Assembly: GCA_027563935.2 (NCBI GenBank)
Contig: CM050454.1
Span: 2,092,501 to 2,156,500, forward strand
Direction: 5' to 3'
DNA from: Costus lasius
Taxonomy: Eukaryota > Streptophyta > Magnoliopsida > Zingiberales > Costaceae
DNA length: 64,000 nucleotides
The translations under genes were made by a program, and so were the position numbers. Below the pieces are notes generated by a model. It had not been told where the DNA came from. It worked only from the letters and a program-made list of their open reading frames with translations, and did not search any database. How positions within the stretch are numbered: the stretch's first letter is position 1; every line of letters begins with the position of its first letter. Below, one piece after another: positions 13,501 to 22,604 of the stretch.

Positions 13501-16500
13501 GTTTTAGTAGATGAACAATTCACCAAATCTGGTGGTTGCAAAGGTAGGGCTAAATCTGGCTGCAAAGTAATTCTTACAAATTGTAATGGAATTATGGCAT
13601 ACGTTGAGAAATATATCTGAAGAAAACTTAAACATTACACTTACATGTTCCTGATCAAATGAAAGCTGGGGAATTGTAATTAAATGATCTGACAACAAAG
13701 ACCCATGAATTGATCTAACCATCGGATTGGTGGTAAGGCCTTTGTTTCCCCATGAAGGCCAAACAACTTCAGCACCATCAAAACTTCTTTGAGTTTCCTC
13801 AGAACTACTTTCATCTGAATACCAACTTCTAACACCCCAATGTCTGGGACTTGAGCTACCAGACCTAACAATTGGGAAGCCTCGTTTTCTAGATTCTCCT
13901 ACGGGAGAAGGTGGAGGAGGTCGAGGCACTCTAGGAACACAAAGCACCACGGGAGATGGTGGTCTCTTGATTTGAGGAGCATCCCTCCTAGTAGAAGGCA
14001 CACATGGGCTTTTGTGTTCATAACTGACCTTAAATTCTGATCTGGATCCCCTTCTTGACAAGCTTGGAACAATGATGGGTCGTAACATTGAGAATGGAAG
14101 TGTATCTCCTTTAACTCCTTCAATAACACTAGTTGAAATACTTGTCGACTTTGAAGCCTTTTCTTCAGGGGTATCTGACAGTGCTGATGAGTTCAATAAT
14201 TTGTCAGTAGCATCATTTCCTGCAACAGCATAACCAACAGACTGGTGCCCAGATCCTATTCCATCAAATGTTGAACAAAATGGAGTAGCTGTAGGTGAGG
14301 TCAGGCCATTTGTATTGTATGAAGATAACCCAGGCATACCAACCATGTCATCTATTGCTCTGTTAAGATCAGCCTCATGCCATGCCCATGCACTATCATC
14401 AGAACTATGAGATGGTGGGCGAGAAAAACCCGATCCAACATGTTCAGCAGGATTCCAATACATTACTCCACCACCAAAGAACTGATTATAATCTCCCCCA
14501 GATAGCATACGAGCCTCCCTTTCCTCCTCAGAGAACCAATAGCTTTCAGTATCCTCTGCCAAATCTGACATGTTTTTCATATCATTCATACCTATAACAT
14601 CTCCAGAACGAATTCTATCATTCTCATTTTGCATTGCATCACCGGAAAAACTAGCGCAAAATGGAGACTGCAGCTTTGAGGTATATCCAGAATCATAACT
14701 TAGTGTCACTGTTTGACCCATTCGGCTACAACTTTTTACCATAGGAGGCCAATCAAAACTCATTAAAGAAGGTAAGACCCGGTTGCATCCACTGTCGGTA
14801 GAAAGTCTTGCCTGAGGCCTCGAACACAGGAAGGATTGACGGCAGTAAGCAGGCCATTCATGACCGACATCCAAATTTAGCCTCTCTGTAGCAGCAGGAA
14901 CATATTGTGAACTGAAAGATGCAAAATTCTGCGGTGTTATGACAGGCCACTCATATGATTTGCCTTCAATAGAATTTGTTTTGTTATACCGAAAGCATAC
15001 TTTACTTTCATTTTGAATTATGGAACTCTCGTTGTTTGCAAGACCATCTTGCTTGGTTGGAGAAACAAAATGTGAAGTTGTTACACTAACATTTTCAGAA
15101 CTACTAAGCTCATTCTGAAGCCAATCATAAGATTTCCCTTCTATCTCTGGCTTGGGTATAGGTAAAGAAAGATTTCCTGTATGAGATTTCTTTTCAGTCT
15201 CTGAAGCCTTGATGAATGATGCAATATGATTTTCAGATAGTCCATGACAAGAAGTTACTGGTGTCAATGAAGAACATGAAGATATCTGTTGGATAACTCC
15301 AACCGAACTACCGGATGGCAAACCACACGTGCAAGCATATTGGATTTCTGATTTGTCTGAATTTGCACAAAAACCCACTACAGTAGCACAATTATCCACG
15401 GGAATTTGGAGATCGCAACCTTCATTTGTGCACCTTGCATTCTCATTGTCGTCCATTATAACAGGTTTCCTATGAGATTCACATGGTTTACCTCGTGATA
15501 ATGAGGCCAAACTGACATTAGAACCATTCAACAACGATCCAACATCAGTTACAAGGTTATTTAGTCCAATGGACGAGTTATTAGTCCCTTCTTCTATTTC
15601 AATTTCTCCACAAAGTGATGTATGATCAGCTCTCAGGCTCTCAAGTTCAAAAAATTCAACCTGTGTGGGGCATGAAACTTTACTTTTAGCTCTTCTTCTT
15701 CCACTTCTTTTCTTATTTTTACGGCTCTTACAATCTGACAAGCAGCCAAAATTTTCCTACATAACAAAATCATGTCTTATCAGGAAATTGCAATAAAATA
15801 ATTCATAAGAACATGGATCAAATTGATTACAGTATTCTCCCTCAATGGAGTCGCATTTTCGGGATCCTTCTGCCAAGTAGTAGTTGTTTCAGACTTCTGA
15901 TTACATACTTGCAAGGGACTTTCCTCTGGGGAACAAGGCCTAATTGCACACTCCTGTGCGCCATCTGCTCTATTTCCATGACCCTAGAAATAAGAAAATT
16001 TGACTGATCAAAGGGAGGGAAATTTAGGATGAAGAAATCAAGGTTATTACCATGGACCGCTCCAATGCTCCAGCATCAACATTGCATGGCTTGGGAACAG
16101 AAGCCATTTTCCCCCGAGATTTCTTCTTCCCTTTAAGACTGCTAGTACAAGACTTTCCCGAACTTTTATTTGGGACTGTCTTCGCCTTTGCATCTCCCAG
16201 AAGTACAGTACTTGTGTAGTTGGTATAAATAACCATCAGAAGCCCTTGGAGCTTTGTTGATATTTGATCAGATATGGTGGCAGCAGTTGATAATGTACTA
16301 TAGAAAATTTTGTTTACTTCATTCTCTGTAAGATGGTATTCTAGAAGAGAAGATACCTCCTGAATTATAAGTAAGCAGTTTAAATGTTTGGATAGAGTTT
16401 GTCGTCTTCCAGAAGATGTAACTGTAATTATGTCCATGCAAAAATCTGGCTTACTGGTGACGAATGACATCTTTGACCTCATCCAATAAGGAACTGGACC

Positions 16501-19500
16501 ATATCTTACTCGAAATTCACCATCAAGTTTGCATGAAGTAAATTCATTCCACACTTTAAATTTCAACTCCATGGAAATCTCACTTGCCTGAAAATTTCAC
16601 GATATCTCAAATAATAAGAATTGGAAGTACACAGGAAATGATGTGATGTATTAAACAGACCCACTAGCAGAGAAGCACCCAATTGTTGGTCAAAAAGAAT
16701 TCAGAAGAGATCTACACATAGTAAGACTGGCATTTGTTTCACCTATGAGATGGATAAGAAAGCATAGGCATGAAATAAACGAGAAGACTCCAAAAGCAAT
16801 ATATGAGACAATATTTCAAATACCTCACTTGCATATCCTAGGATTTTCAGATGCCTTTCCCTTTCCAAAATCCTCCTTCCACTTCTTATAAAGTTCCATT
16901 CAAACACAGAGAAAGTAACTTCTACAGACTTAGTACCAAATGACCTTCCTTTGAAAGGTGACACACAACAATTTAAAAGTATTGTGTCTACCTACAAACA
17001 ATTTTCCAATACAAGTGAAGCGAGTGAAGGGTTCCTGAGTTAGTCACCGAAAAGATCACTAAAAGTATGTGCCATGTCAGCAACTCCTACTTCCAATCAA
17101 GATTCAAGTATATATATATACAATGTATAAATATAAATGGCACTGATCTTGTACCCGTACAAGTACAATGTCTGACCGATATGTACCGCCCAAGCAATAT
17201 AGACAGGTTCATTATACCATGCTTTGAACCTAGTAATGTTGCAAGGCCCACTTGAATACCATACCAATTTTGAAAAGAACATTGTGTGCTAATATATAAC
17301 TAGTACCGACCATCTACTGGTCCATGGTTTAAATGGTACAAACTAGCTATACCACCCGATACGAACTAATTTAGAAAATTTTAGCAATAAGAATACAATT
17401 TTCTTTCCTATGTTGGTATTTTGAACTATATTCTTTATATAGTTGGTTGGTTGGAGCCATCATGTTGTATATTGTTGATCTCAAATTTTGTAGTTATTCA
17501 TACTATGATACTAGGAAATGAAGTCAACTCATCTATGAGCCTAAATGGATCCAAGCTCAATATGGTCGAGTGGCATAGCTTTGTCAATCTACCTTGATAT
17601 AGTATAGGCAACTTATCAGGGTAGGTGGGCACAAGGATAACGTGCATTGTATGATGTCGCCTTATCTTCCACCTTAATTCCACCTATCAATGACTCCGAG
17701 TAGTGGTACAGTAATTGCACAGTGATGGCACCTTCTGAGGAGTATACGTTGATGCTCAAAACCCAACATTTGCTATGGCATGTAGGGGTGAGCATTCGGT
17801 ACTGGTACCGAAGTACCGTACCGAAATTTTTGGTATTCGGTACTTCGGTACCGATATTTCGGTACTTCGGTACCGATATTTCGGTACTTCGGTACCGATA
17901 TTTCGGTACTTCGGTACCAGTACCAATTTTTAGTTCGGGATTTCGGTACCGGTACCGGTACTTGAAAAAAAATTCAAGATTTTTTTTTAGTCCCAAAGTA
18001 CCGAAATATATTTATTAATTAAAATTATTTATTAATTTTTTATAGTAAGTTGTAACTTAATTACTTAAATAAAAAGAGAATGGGCTGCAGCCTGCAAATG
18101 CAATGCAAGCCAAGTAGCCCAGGTGCCTAGACCCGTAGCCCACGGCCCACTATTCTATGTCTAATTGTCTATGCTCTTAAGTCTTAATTTATCTCAGTAT
18201 CTCTAATCTCTCCACTTAAGTCTTTATCTCTACTACACTACAGACACTAACTTAAGTCTTTAGTCTTTACTGGGCCCACTGCCCAGCCGCCCAAGTGCAA
18301 ATGTGCAATTCACTTAACTCTTTTATCTTCTCTCTGTTACTCATTTAACATTTCCCCAGTTCCCCCATTTCCCAGACTCGACAGTCAACACCAAATCGGC
18401 GAAGGGTGAAGCGAACCCTAAATCCTTATTCCCTTCCTCCGGCTCCGGTCCTCCCTACTCCCTAGTCTGGTAGTCCCTTCATCGCCCACTCATCCCATTC
18501 GCCATCCGCCGGGCACCAGCCCATCTCTATTCTCTCCAACTCACCTCTCTCTCTAGAGTCGAGACTCCAGACGCCAAACCCTAAGTTGGGCTTCGCTCCA
18601 CTCCGTAAGTCCGCCTTCGCTCCAACTCGGCGACTCGTTGTCTCGTCAAGACGTCAACGGTCGGTGAAGCCTCAAGGCGAAATCCCTCATCCGTCGTCGC
18701 CCTCATCACTTGTCCGCCATCTGTCTAAGTTTCGAGGATTTTGTTTAATAGTTTCAAGAAGTTCGAAGTTAGCATACTTATTGTTCCTGTTTTTCTTGAG
18801 ATTTGAGATGAGTTTAATTGTTTAACTGTGTCTTCCTGTTTTTCTTGATGCGTTTGATTAAAAAGTTACCATCTGTTCTTGTATATTTTGAATTTAAGTT
18901 TTATTTAGTTCGGTATTTCAGGAATTTCCCGAAATAAATTTTGGAAAATCGGTACGGGTACCGATCGAAATTTTGGTACTTCGGTACCGGTACCGGTACC
19001 AAAAAAATAAGGTCGGTAGTACCGAATGTTCACCCCTAATGGCATGCTAGCATCCAACTTTAGAATGATTTTTCATGGAAGTAGGAACTGTAGTATTTAG
19101 TACGCATAAGAGTACTCATAAATAAGTAAATGATTCACTCAATGGTTCAGCAATCATTAATAAAAAAGAAATAAACCATATAAGCAAACATCATATACTC
19201 TTCAATTCTTCATTAGCTTAAAGAAGCATATAAAATAGCGTTTCGGTGATCAGCTAAATCAAACTCGAGTTATTATAGAAAAGAATGCAGCAAATTGAGT
19301 ACCAGGTCTTTTGCTGCCTTCCCAAAGTAGGCTTCAAGTATATTATTCCTTCCTCCAGGATCCAACCCCGCCCACCAATCCATGCACCCTTTCTTCCTCC
19401 AAAAAGCATTTGCAGCCACACCAGAAGCCAAGACCTTCTCCTTAGCAGCCTTCACACCCTTCAGCTTCTTGCTTCCCTGGGAGCTAAGCCATGACAACCT

Positions 19501-20085
19501 CAAGGCCACCTCGAGCCGGTTCGCGACGAACGCTTCCAAGCTGTAATACCCCTTGTCCTTCAACCAGGACAACTCCACCCACGGCGCCGCCAACCCATTC
19601 ACTTCCCCTCTGAGGAACCTCCCGCCCGAGATTCCGTCCATTACCGCCACAAACCGGTCAACATCCGAGACAAGGTCCTCCGACACGGTGAACGCATCCA
19701 AAACGGCGGAACCCTCATGGGACGCGAAGAGGAGGAGGGAGGCAGAGACGTTCCTCTCAGCGGCGTTGATGGCGGAAGCGCGGGAGAGGAGGCCTTGGGA
19801 GCGGCGGAAGCATAGGGAAGGGAGGGAGGGAGAGGGGAGATCAGTGAGCAGGAAGAAAAAGCCATGCCCGTGGCGGCGAAGGCGGGCGAGCATCTGGAGG
19901 AGAAGGCGGAGGAAGTCGGTATCAACGACGGTTATGGCGGCCTGGCGGTGAGCGGTTGAGAGGGAGGAGAACCACCGGAGGACGGCGGTGCGCGGATTGG
20001 GGCTAGGATTGGAGGGCTTGGAGGAGGCAGCGTGGTAGAGTGCGATGTGTGCGGTGAGCAAATCCAGCCCACGGCGGGGATCCAT
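1515..20085 (-). CDS. Large nucleotidyltransferase (Trf4/5-like, plant At3g61690-type), 3' end outside window
   Basis: Eleven coding exons joined by hand: 20085-19303, 16991-16824, 16587-16051, 15983-15831, 15756-13645, 13559-13443, 13108-12926, 12848-12786, 5934-5863, 5772-5503, 1634-1515. All have GT..AG borders and phase 0 junctions, giving 1526 codons so far. The catalytic domain is near the end: GSNATGLALPTSDVDLVV (about residues 1326-1343) carries the Gly-Ser and two metal-binding Asp of polymerase-beta-like nucleotidyltransferases. LDISF (Asp about 1470) fits the third Asp. PLALVLKKFLADRSL followed by SGGLSSYCL fits the PAP/25A-associated domain. By family it should add nucleotides to RNA 3' ends; the substrate is unknown. 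The N-terminal half is unlike any domain I know, and exon 5 (704 codons) is Ser-rich and probably disordered. I start at the Met of MDPRRG; an in-frame Met 15 codons upstream (20130) reads through a GA repeat. The At3g61690 match is from memory. Confidence 0.88.
2539..2960. repeat. Tandem duplication, period about 217 bp
   Basis: The block beginning ATGGTTCACCTTT at 2539 is repeated from 2756 in the same order: a stretch ending in TTTTTTGAGTATTTATG, a GGTTTTNAATGCC segment, CATTACTGACACTGC, then a (CTT)n tract. The copies differ by scattered substitutions. It lies in the long intron between the last two visible nucleotidyltransferase exons and has no coding potential that I can see. Confidence 0.85.
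3609..3780. mobile_element. Short GGTACC/ACCGGT-family MITE, perfect 8-bp TSD
   Basis: The 172-bp element is bounded by the direct repeat ATATATCA at 3601-3608 and 3781-3788. Left end TAGTGTTTGAAATTTTGGTC and right end (reverse complement) CATGGTTTTAAAAACCGGTC form imperfect inverted termini. The interior has ACCGGTT and GGACCGG motifs. The 8-bp duplication and short termini point to a non-autonomous hAT-type element. It sits in a nucleotidyltransferase intron and has no ORF. Confidence 0.85.
4314..4697. repeat. Tandem duplication, period 192 bp, nearly identical copies
   Basis: The segment starting CTTGTGCTGGGTACCC at 4314 recurs at 4506 with only a handful of differences across about 190 bases. 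The high identity suggests a recent duplication. Both copies are AG-rich on the plus strand and intronic. Nothing coding was seen. Confidence 0.9.
5151..5359. mobile_element. Short GGTACC/ACCGGT-family MITE, perfect 8-bp TSD
   Basis: The 209-bp element is flanked by ACCTATAT at 5143-5150 and 5360-5367. Termini are CAAGTATTCAAAAACCGATC and, from the right, CAAGGATTGAAGAACCATAC. Sub-terminal GGTACC/ACCGG repeats surround a GC-rich core. It lies in the nucleotidyltransferase intron about 140 bp downstream (in gene direction) of exon 10. Two overlapping roughly 80-codon ORFs cross it but only restate the repeats. Confidence 0.9.
7203..7612. mobile_element. Inverted-terminal element with internal short tandem repeats
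   Basis: Left end near 7203 (GGCACCCCATCTCTAATACA) and right end near 7612 (reverse complement GGGTATCCCAATCTTCAATA) are inverted copies. Both continue with ACACAAATCTTAA and then GTCAAAATACACGAA. Between them lie about ten degenerate repeats of a CAGTCAACATACACGATGTT type, some on each strand. The pattern resembles a DNA transposon with repeated sub-terminal transposase sites. I could not settle the target duplication, so the superfamily is open. It lies inside the 6.85-kb intron of the nucleotidyltransferase gene. Confidence 0.6.
8922..9541. mobile_element. Harbinger-like MITE, TTA TSD, GC-rich core
   Basis: Termini GGTTGTGTTTAATAGGAGG and (reverse complement of right end) GATTGTGTTTAGTAGGACGG are flanked by TTA at 8919-8921 and 9542-9544. 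This is the signature of PIF/Harbinger-type elements. The core carries a CAAATCGGGTGGAAA motif and repeats of CTCGCTGC type, shared with the element at 45890. A second element (9212-9401) has inserted inside it. There is no transposase ORF; the 118-138 codon ORFs are repeat artefacts. Confidence 0.82.
9212..9401. mobile_element. GGTACC/ACCGGT-family MITE nested in Harbinger-like MITE
   Basis: The 190-bp element starts CATGGTTCCAAAACTCAGTC and ends with the inverted copy AAGTTTTGGAACCATG. The direct repeat ATGCCAGC flanks it at 9204-9211 and 9402-9409, an exact 8-bp duplication. The interior is a run of ACCGGT and GGTACC sites. Removing it leaves a host element of about 420 bp, close to the 453-bp sister copy at 45890, which supports the nesting. 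Confidence 0.92.
9651..10400. repeat. Tandem duplication (about 128 bp) split by a hAT element
   Basis: AAGTAATAAAAT followed by a CACATTTGGCTATTGTACTC segment, CAATGGTTAATTCCATAC and GTGAGAATTGTCAAATC occurs at about 9651-9778. It recurs from about 9778, but there the second copy is interrupted by the element at 9872-10302 and resumes at about 10303. Copy 1 therefore approximates the empty site for that insertion. Confidence 0.75.
9872..10302. mobile_element. hAT-type MITE, TAGGGGTG termini, GGTTAACCG-rich
   Basis: The 431-bp element begins TAGGGGTGTTCACC and ends GCATACCCCTA. The flanks ATATGGAC (9864-9871) and ATATAGAC (10303-10310) form an 8-bp duplication with one mismatch. Many AACCGGTTAAC-type palindromes sit near both ends and the middle is AT-rich. 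No ORF is present, so it depends on a transposase supplied elsewhere. Confidence 0.88.
10451..10741. mobile_element. Inner GGTACC/ACCGGT-family MITE with strong fold-back core
   Basis: The 291-bp element begins CATGGTTCCAAAACTTGGTC and ends with the inverse GAGTTTTGGAACCATG. Perfect 8-bp duplication GCATGGAT lies at 10443-10450 and 10742-10749. The core is a GC-rich inverted repeat (see 10547-10642). ORFs of 141-182 codons on both strands cross it, but they arise from palindromic GGTACC/CCGGTACC and are not real genes. Confidence 0.93.
10547..10642. repeat. Perfect 27-bp inverted repeat, 42-bp loop
   Basis: Bases 10547-10573 (starting AAGCGGCAGGCGGCG) are the exact reverse complement of 10616-10642 (ending CCGCCTGCCGCTT). 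The loop has its own smaller palindrome around GAAGCTTC. As the arms are GC-rich and lie in an intron, the transcript could fold into a stable hairpin; that is inference. Confidence 0.9.
11247..11500 (+). pseudogene. Ty1/copia polyprotein relic (RT to RNase H region)
   Basis: One frame reads KVDPTRYY, then FTCLTITRSDISF, IGVILQYMQ, a stop, then LHILYCLKEAPRIGLL and CRRNGHNKVDSF. This follows the order of the conserved block in copia-type pol between reverse transcriptase and RNase H (LTITRPDISFAV..VSQFM.., then LRYLK..PGKGL). It is short, carries at least one stop, and no other pol domain is recognisable nearby. It is an old, dead fragment in the nucleotidyltransferase intron. Confidence 0.75.
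11620..12595. repeat. Possible degenerate LTR pair downstream of copia relic
   Basis: GCATGTAATAGATTAATATG followed by ATCTATCTCAAGT occurs near 11733 and again near 12533. Looser similarity precedes each (TCGCAGCTC or TCACAGCTC, then ATTATTA and CTCCTTATT) and AATAAAAT follows. The placement just after the copia relic suggests two decayed LTR copies or a duplicated LTR. Ends could not be defined. Confidence 0.45.
17783..19038. mobile_element. hAT-type element, 1256 bp, TAGGGGTG termini, non-repetitive interior
   Basis: The termini TAGGGGTGAGCATTCGGTAC and (reverse complement of right end) TAGGGGTGAACATTCGGTAC differ at one base in 20. ATGGCATG flanks exactly at 17775-17782 and 19039-19046, the 8-bp duplication expected of hAT. 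Both ends are packed with GGTACCGAA motifs. Between about 18060 and 18850 lies a different, GC-richer sequence with several AAACCCTAA words and CTCTC tracts, possibly a captured host fragment. No long ORF exists. It occupies intron 1 of the nucleotidyltransferase gene. Confidence 0.93.
17853..17918. repeat. Three exact tandem copies of a 22-bp unit inside the hAT element
   Basis: The unit begins GATATTTCGGTACTTCGG and ends in GGTACC. It occurs three times head to tail (17853, 17875, 17897). It is the sub-terminal array of the surrounding hAT element; in other hAT systems such arrays are transposase-binding sites, so that role is inferred. Confidence 0.9.
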
Positions 20086-20989
20086 TTCCGTCGATCTATC
20101 AATCGCTCTCTCTCTCTCTCTCTCTGCCAAGAAAGAAACGAGTAGCCGAGTTCGATTAATTAGACAGAGGAAAGGGAGAGGATCATCGGCGTGGAGGGTG
20201 GAATTCGCGTGTGGCTTTTGCGACAGGGAACGCGGTCATTCTGCCACACAGTAAGTGGCCCCAATCCGTTGGGAGATTGTTTTGCGGCTTCAGTGGTAGA
20301 TATCGTGTTTCCTGCGAGAAACAATACAGGCAGCTGCGCCACGGTGGGACTGGATGGCCGGACGCGTGGTTCGCTTCGGCGTTTGCCAAACTTCAATGAA
20401 AATGATGGAAAGAATTTCCTCCGAAAAAAAGCATGTCTGGCTAGTCCTCGCAGAGTCGCAGTTTCGCAAAGTCCGTGCGTGGACAAGACGGGCCGGTGGG
20501 CCACGGCCCACATTCGTTCCGCTAATATTGGGTCGAGTTCCACACTGTAGCCGAGCAGAGTCCAACATCTAAATTATATTTTATTATTTTTATTTTAAAA
20601 CCTTTTTTAAGTTTTATCTTTGATTTTTTTATATTTTAAATTTTTACAAATTTTTAAAATTTACTTTGTGCACAAGTATAAGCTGTTGTGACGATTAATC
20701 CTATATGCACCTAATGCTAATAATAACTAAGTATGTGAAATCGTATGAATAAGATGAAAATAAATAAATGATTTAATTATAAATGATATTTCTATCTGTC
20801 ACAAGATAAAAATCTCTGATTTTTGTACGGATCTACTGTCTCAAGATACAATCCGCGGTGAATTTTTTTTTTCAATGCATTAAATAAATAAATAATCTAA
20901 TCGGAAGCGATGTTTTCGTATATCCTAAAACAAAGATCTATAACACTTGCGCGCGCATTATTTAGAACTCCTATCCTAAAATACACTTA
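20086..20989 (-). promoter_or_regulatory. 5' region and probable promoter of the nucleotidyltransferase gene
   Basis: The stretch upstream (plus-strand right) of the start codon holds a (CT)n tract at 20105-20125, which reads as GA repeats in the transcript and is common in plant 5' leaders. A moderately GC-rich region follows to about 20570, then AT-rich DNA. No convincing TATA box or transcription start could be assigned. Several 60-127 codon ORFs overlap here on both strands without family features and were not accepted. Confidence 0.5.
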
Positions 20990-22197
20990 GCCTGTGTTTC
21001 TTAAGAGGGATAGAAAACGAGAGAAAAAAAAAATAGAAGGTAAAAAAAAATAAGAAGGATAAAAAATAACACAGTTTTTCATTTTTGTATTTCGTTGTAA
21101 GAAAAAAAATGAAGAAGGAAAATTATACAATTTTTAATTATTATATAACCTTTAATTGAATAATAAAACTTTTTTATAATTTATCATTTTAAATTATTTT
21201 TTACATTGTATCATTTAAAATTATATTATACAATCTTAATTATTTAAAATTAATTTTTACAACTTATCATTATAAATTAATTTTTATTACAATTTTACTC
21301 ATTTTGAATAATTTTTTACAATCTATCACTCGTGTTTCACACGCGCTGAAGCCAAGCACATGAGAACCACGTGCGCTGCTTCACATGCCCGAGACTCACT
21401 GCACACGAGTTCTCTCGCGTTGCCTGTATTGCCTGTACGCGAGCTCGTTGCTTGCAAGATCAGCGCCCGCCACCGATTGTTGTCCGCCTGGTCTCGCCGG
21501 ATGCAGCCGGACTGTTCGAACTCCAGCCGCCGTGATCAGCAAGCTCCCGAGTCGTCTCAAGGTTGAAACCCTAGATCCGAGCCCGCCGCTTCGATCGTCA
21601 TCGCCTCGCGTCGGGAAGAACAAGCAACGCCTTGGAGGAGTCGCAAGGCTACCGGACGCCGATGCCGAGCCACCTGGGGGCGTCTGCCGGTGAGAACGAG
21701 GTCGTCGACGCCAAGAGAGAGCTGCCTGCTCGTTTGACGTCGCCAGTTCGCACGGACATGCTTGGACGTCGCGAACGACGCCGAGCTTGCCCCGTACGTT
21801 GCCTGATCTCCCCGCCAGTCACCTGGACGCCGCCTGAGGAAGGGACGACACCTCCCGAAGGAAGGAGACGCCGGAGGAGGTCGCCTGCTGCCCTCATTCA
21901 TCGGCGGCAAGTGGGCGATTTGCCTGTGGAGGGAGCGGCGAGTGGGTGATCGTGGAAGAAAAGGTAGGGCACGGGAGAGAGCGACTACGAGCGCGGGAGA
22001 AAAGACAGGCACGGGAGGAGAGATTCTTTTTGCTTTTCCGCCCATTTTGGAAGGATCAAAATGGGTGGGAAAGTTTTAAATTTTTTTCTCCATTTTTCTT
22101 TCTAAATTTTTTCGTTCATTTAGGAAACATAAGAAATCAGTGGAAATATAATTTTTCTTTCCTTTCTCTTTATTTTTCTCTCTTATGAAACACAATG
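20990..22197. mobile_element. Harbinger-like element, 1208 bp, TTA TSD, GC-rich interior
   Basis: Left end GCCTGTGTTTCTTAAGAGGG and right end (reverse complement) CATTGTGTTTCATAAGAGAG are inverted and flanked by TTA at 20987-20989 and 22198-22200. AT-rich arms enclose a roughly 600-bp GC-rich block (about 21350-21960) that is open for 75-162 codons in several frames on both strands. None resembles a transposase or any protein I know. The block may be captured host DNA. Confidence 0.75.
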
Positions 22198-22242
22198 TTA
22201 ATGATGCTTCTCTATCAGTGCATCGATGAGTTTTTATATGAT

Positions 22243-22596
22243 TAGGGGTGTCAATGGATATCCGACCCGACCCGTTTATGGCGGGTTCAGGTTCGGGTTT
22301 ACTCCCATGGGTACCCGCGGGTACCCGATATCCGATTACATATAATAAAAATATATATTTATATTTATATAATAAAATAATTTTTTTATAAATATATTTA
22401 TTATTATTATTATTATTTTATAGTTATGTTTCATAAAAATAATTTAAAAATAAATATTTTAATTTAAACGGGTACCCGCGAGTACCCGTTTAATACCCGA
22501 CTCGGGTTTAACCGGGTTCGGATTTGGGTCGGGTCGAGTCGGGTCGGATTCAGGTTTGGCCAAAAAGGACAGGTACCCGACCCGTTGACATTCCTA
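22243..22596. mobile_element. hAT-type MITE with GGGTACCCG/CCCGACCCG motifs
   Basis: The 354-bp element begins TAGGGGTGTCAATGG and ends CCGTTGACATTCCTA. The flanks TATATGAT (22235-22242) and TATATGGT (22597-22604) are an 8-bp duplication with one change. Repeated CCCGACCCG and GGGTACCCG words fill both arms around an AT-rich centre. There is no ORF. Confidence 0.85.
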
Positions 22597-22604
22597 TATA
22601 TGGT

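Noticed and set aside
17722..18018. 98-codon ORF rich in RYRYFGTSVP
   Set aside because: It is a translation of the 22-bp GGTACC repeats of the hAT element.
20160..20572. Several overlapping ORFs upstream of the nucleotidyltransferase start
   Set aside because: Mutually overlapping on both strands in a GC-rich promoter region; none has a domain.
21385..22045. ORFs of 102-162 codons in the GC-rich block
   Set aside because: Several frames on both strands are open because of base composition; no recognisable domain. Reported as element interior instead.
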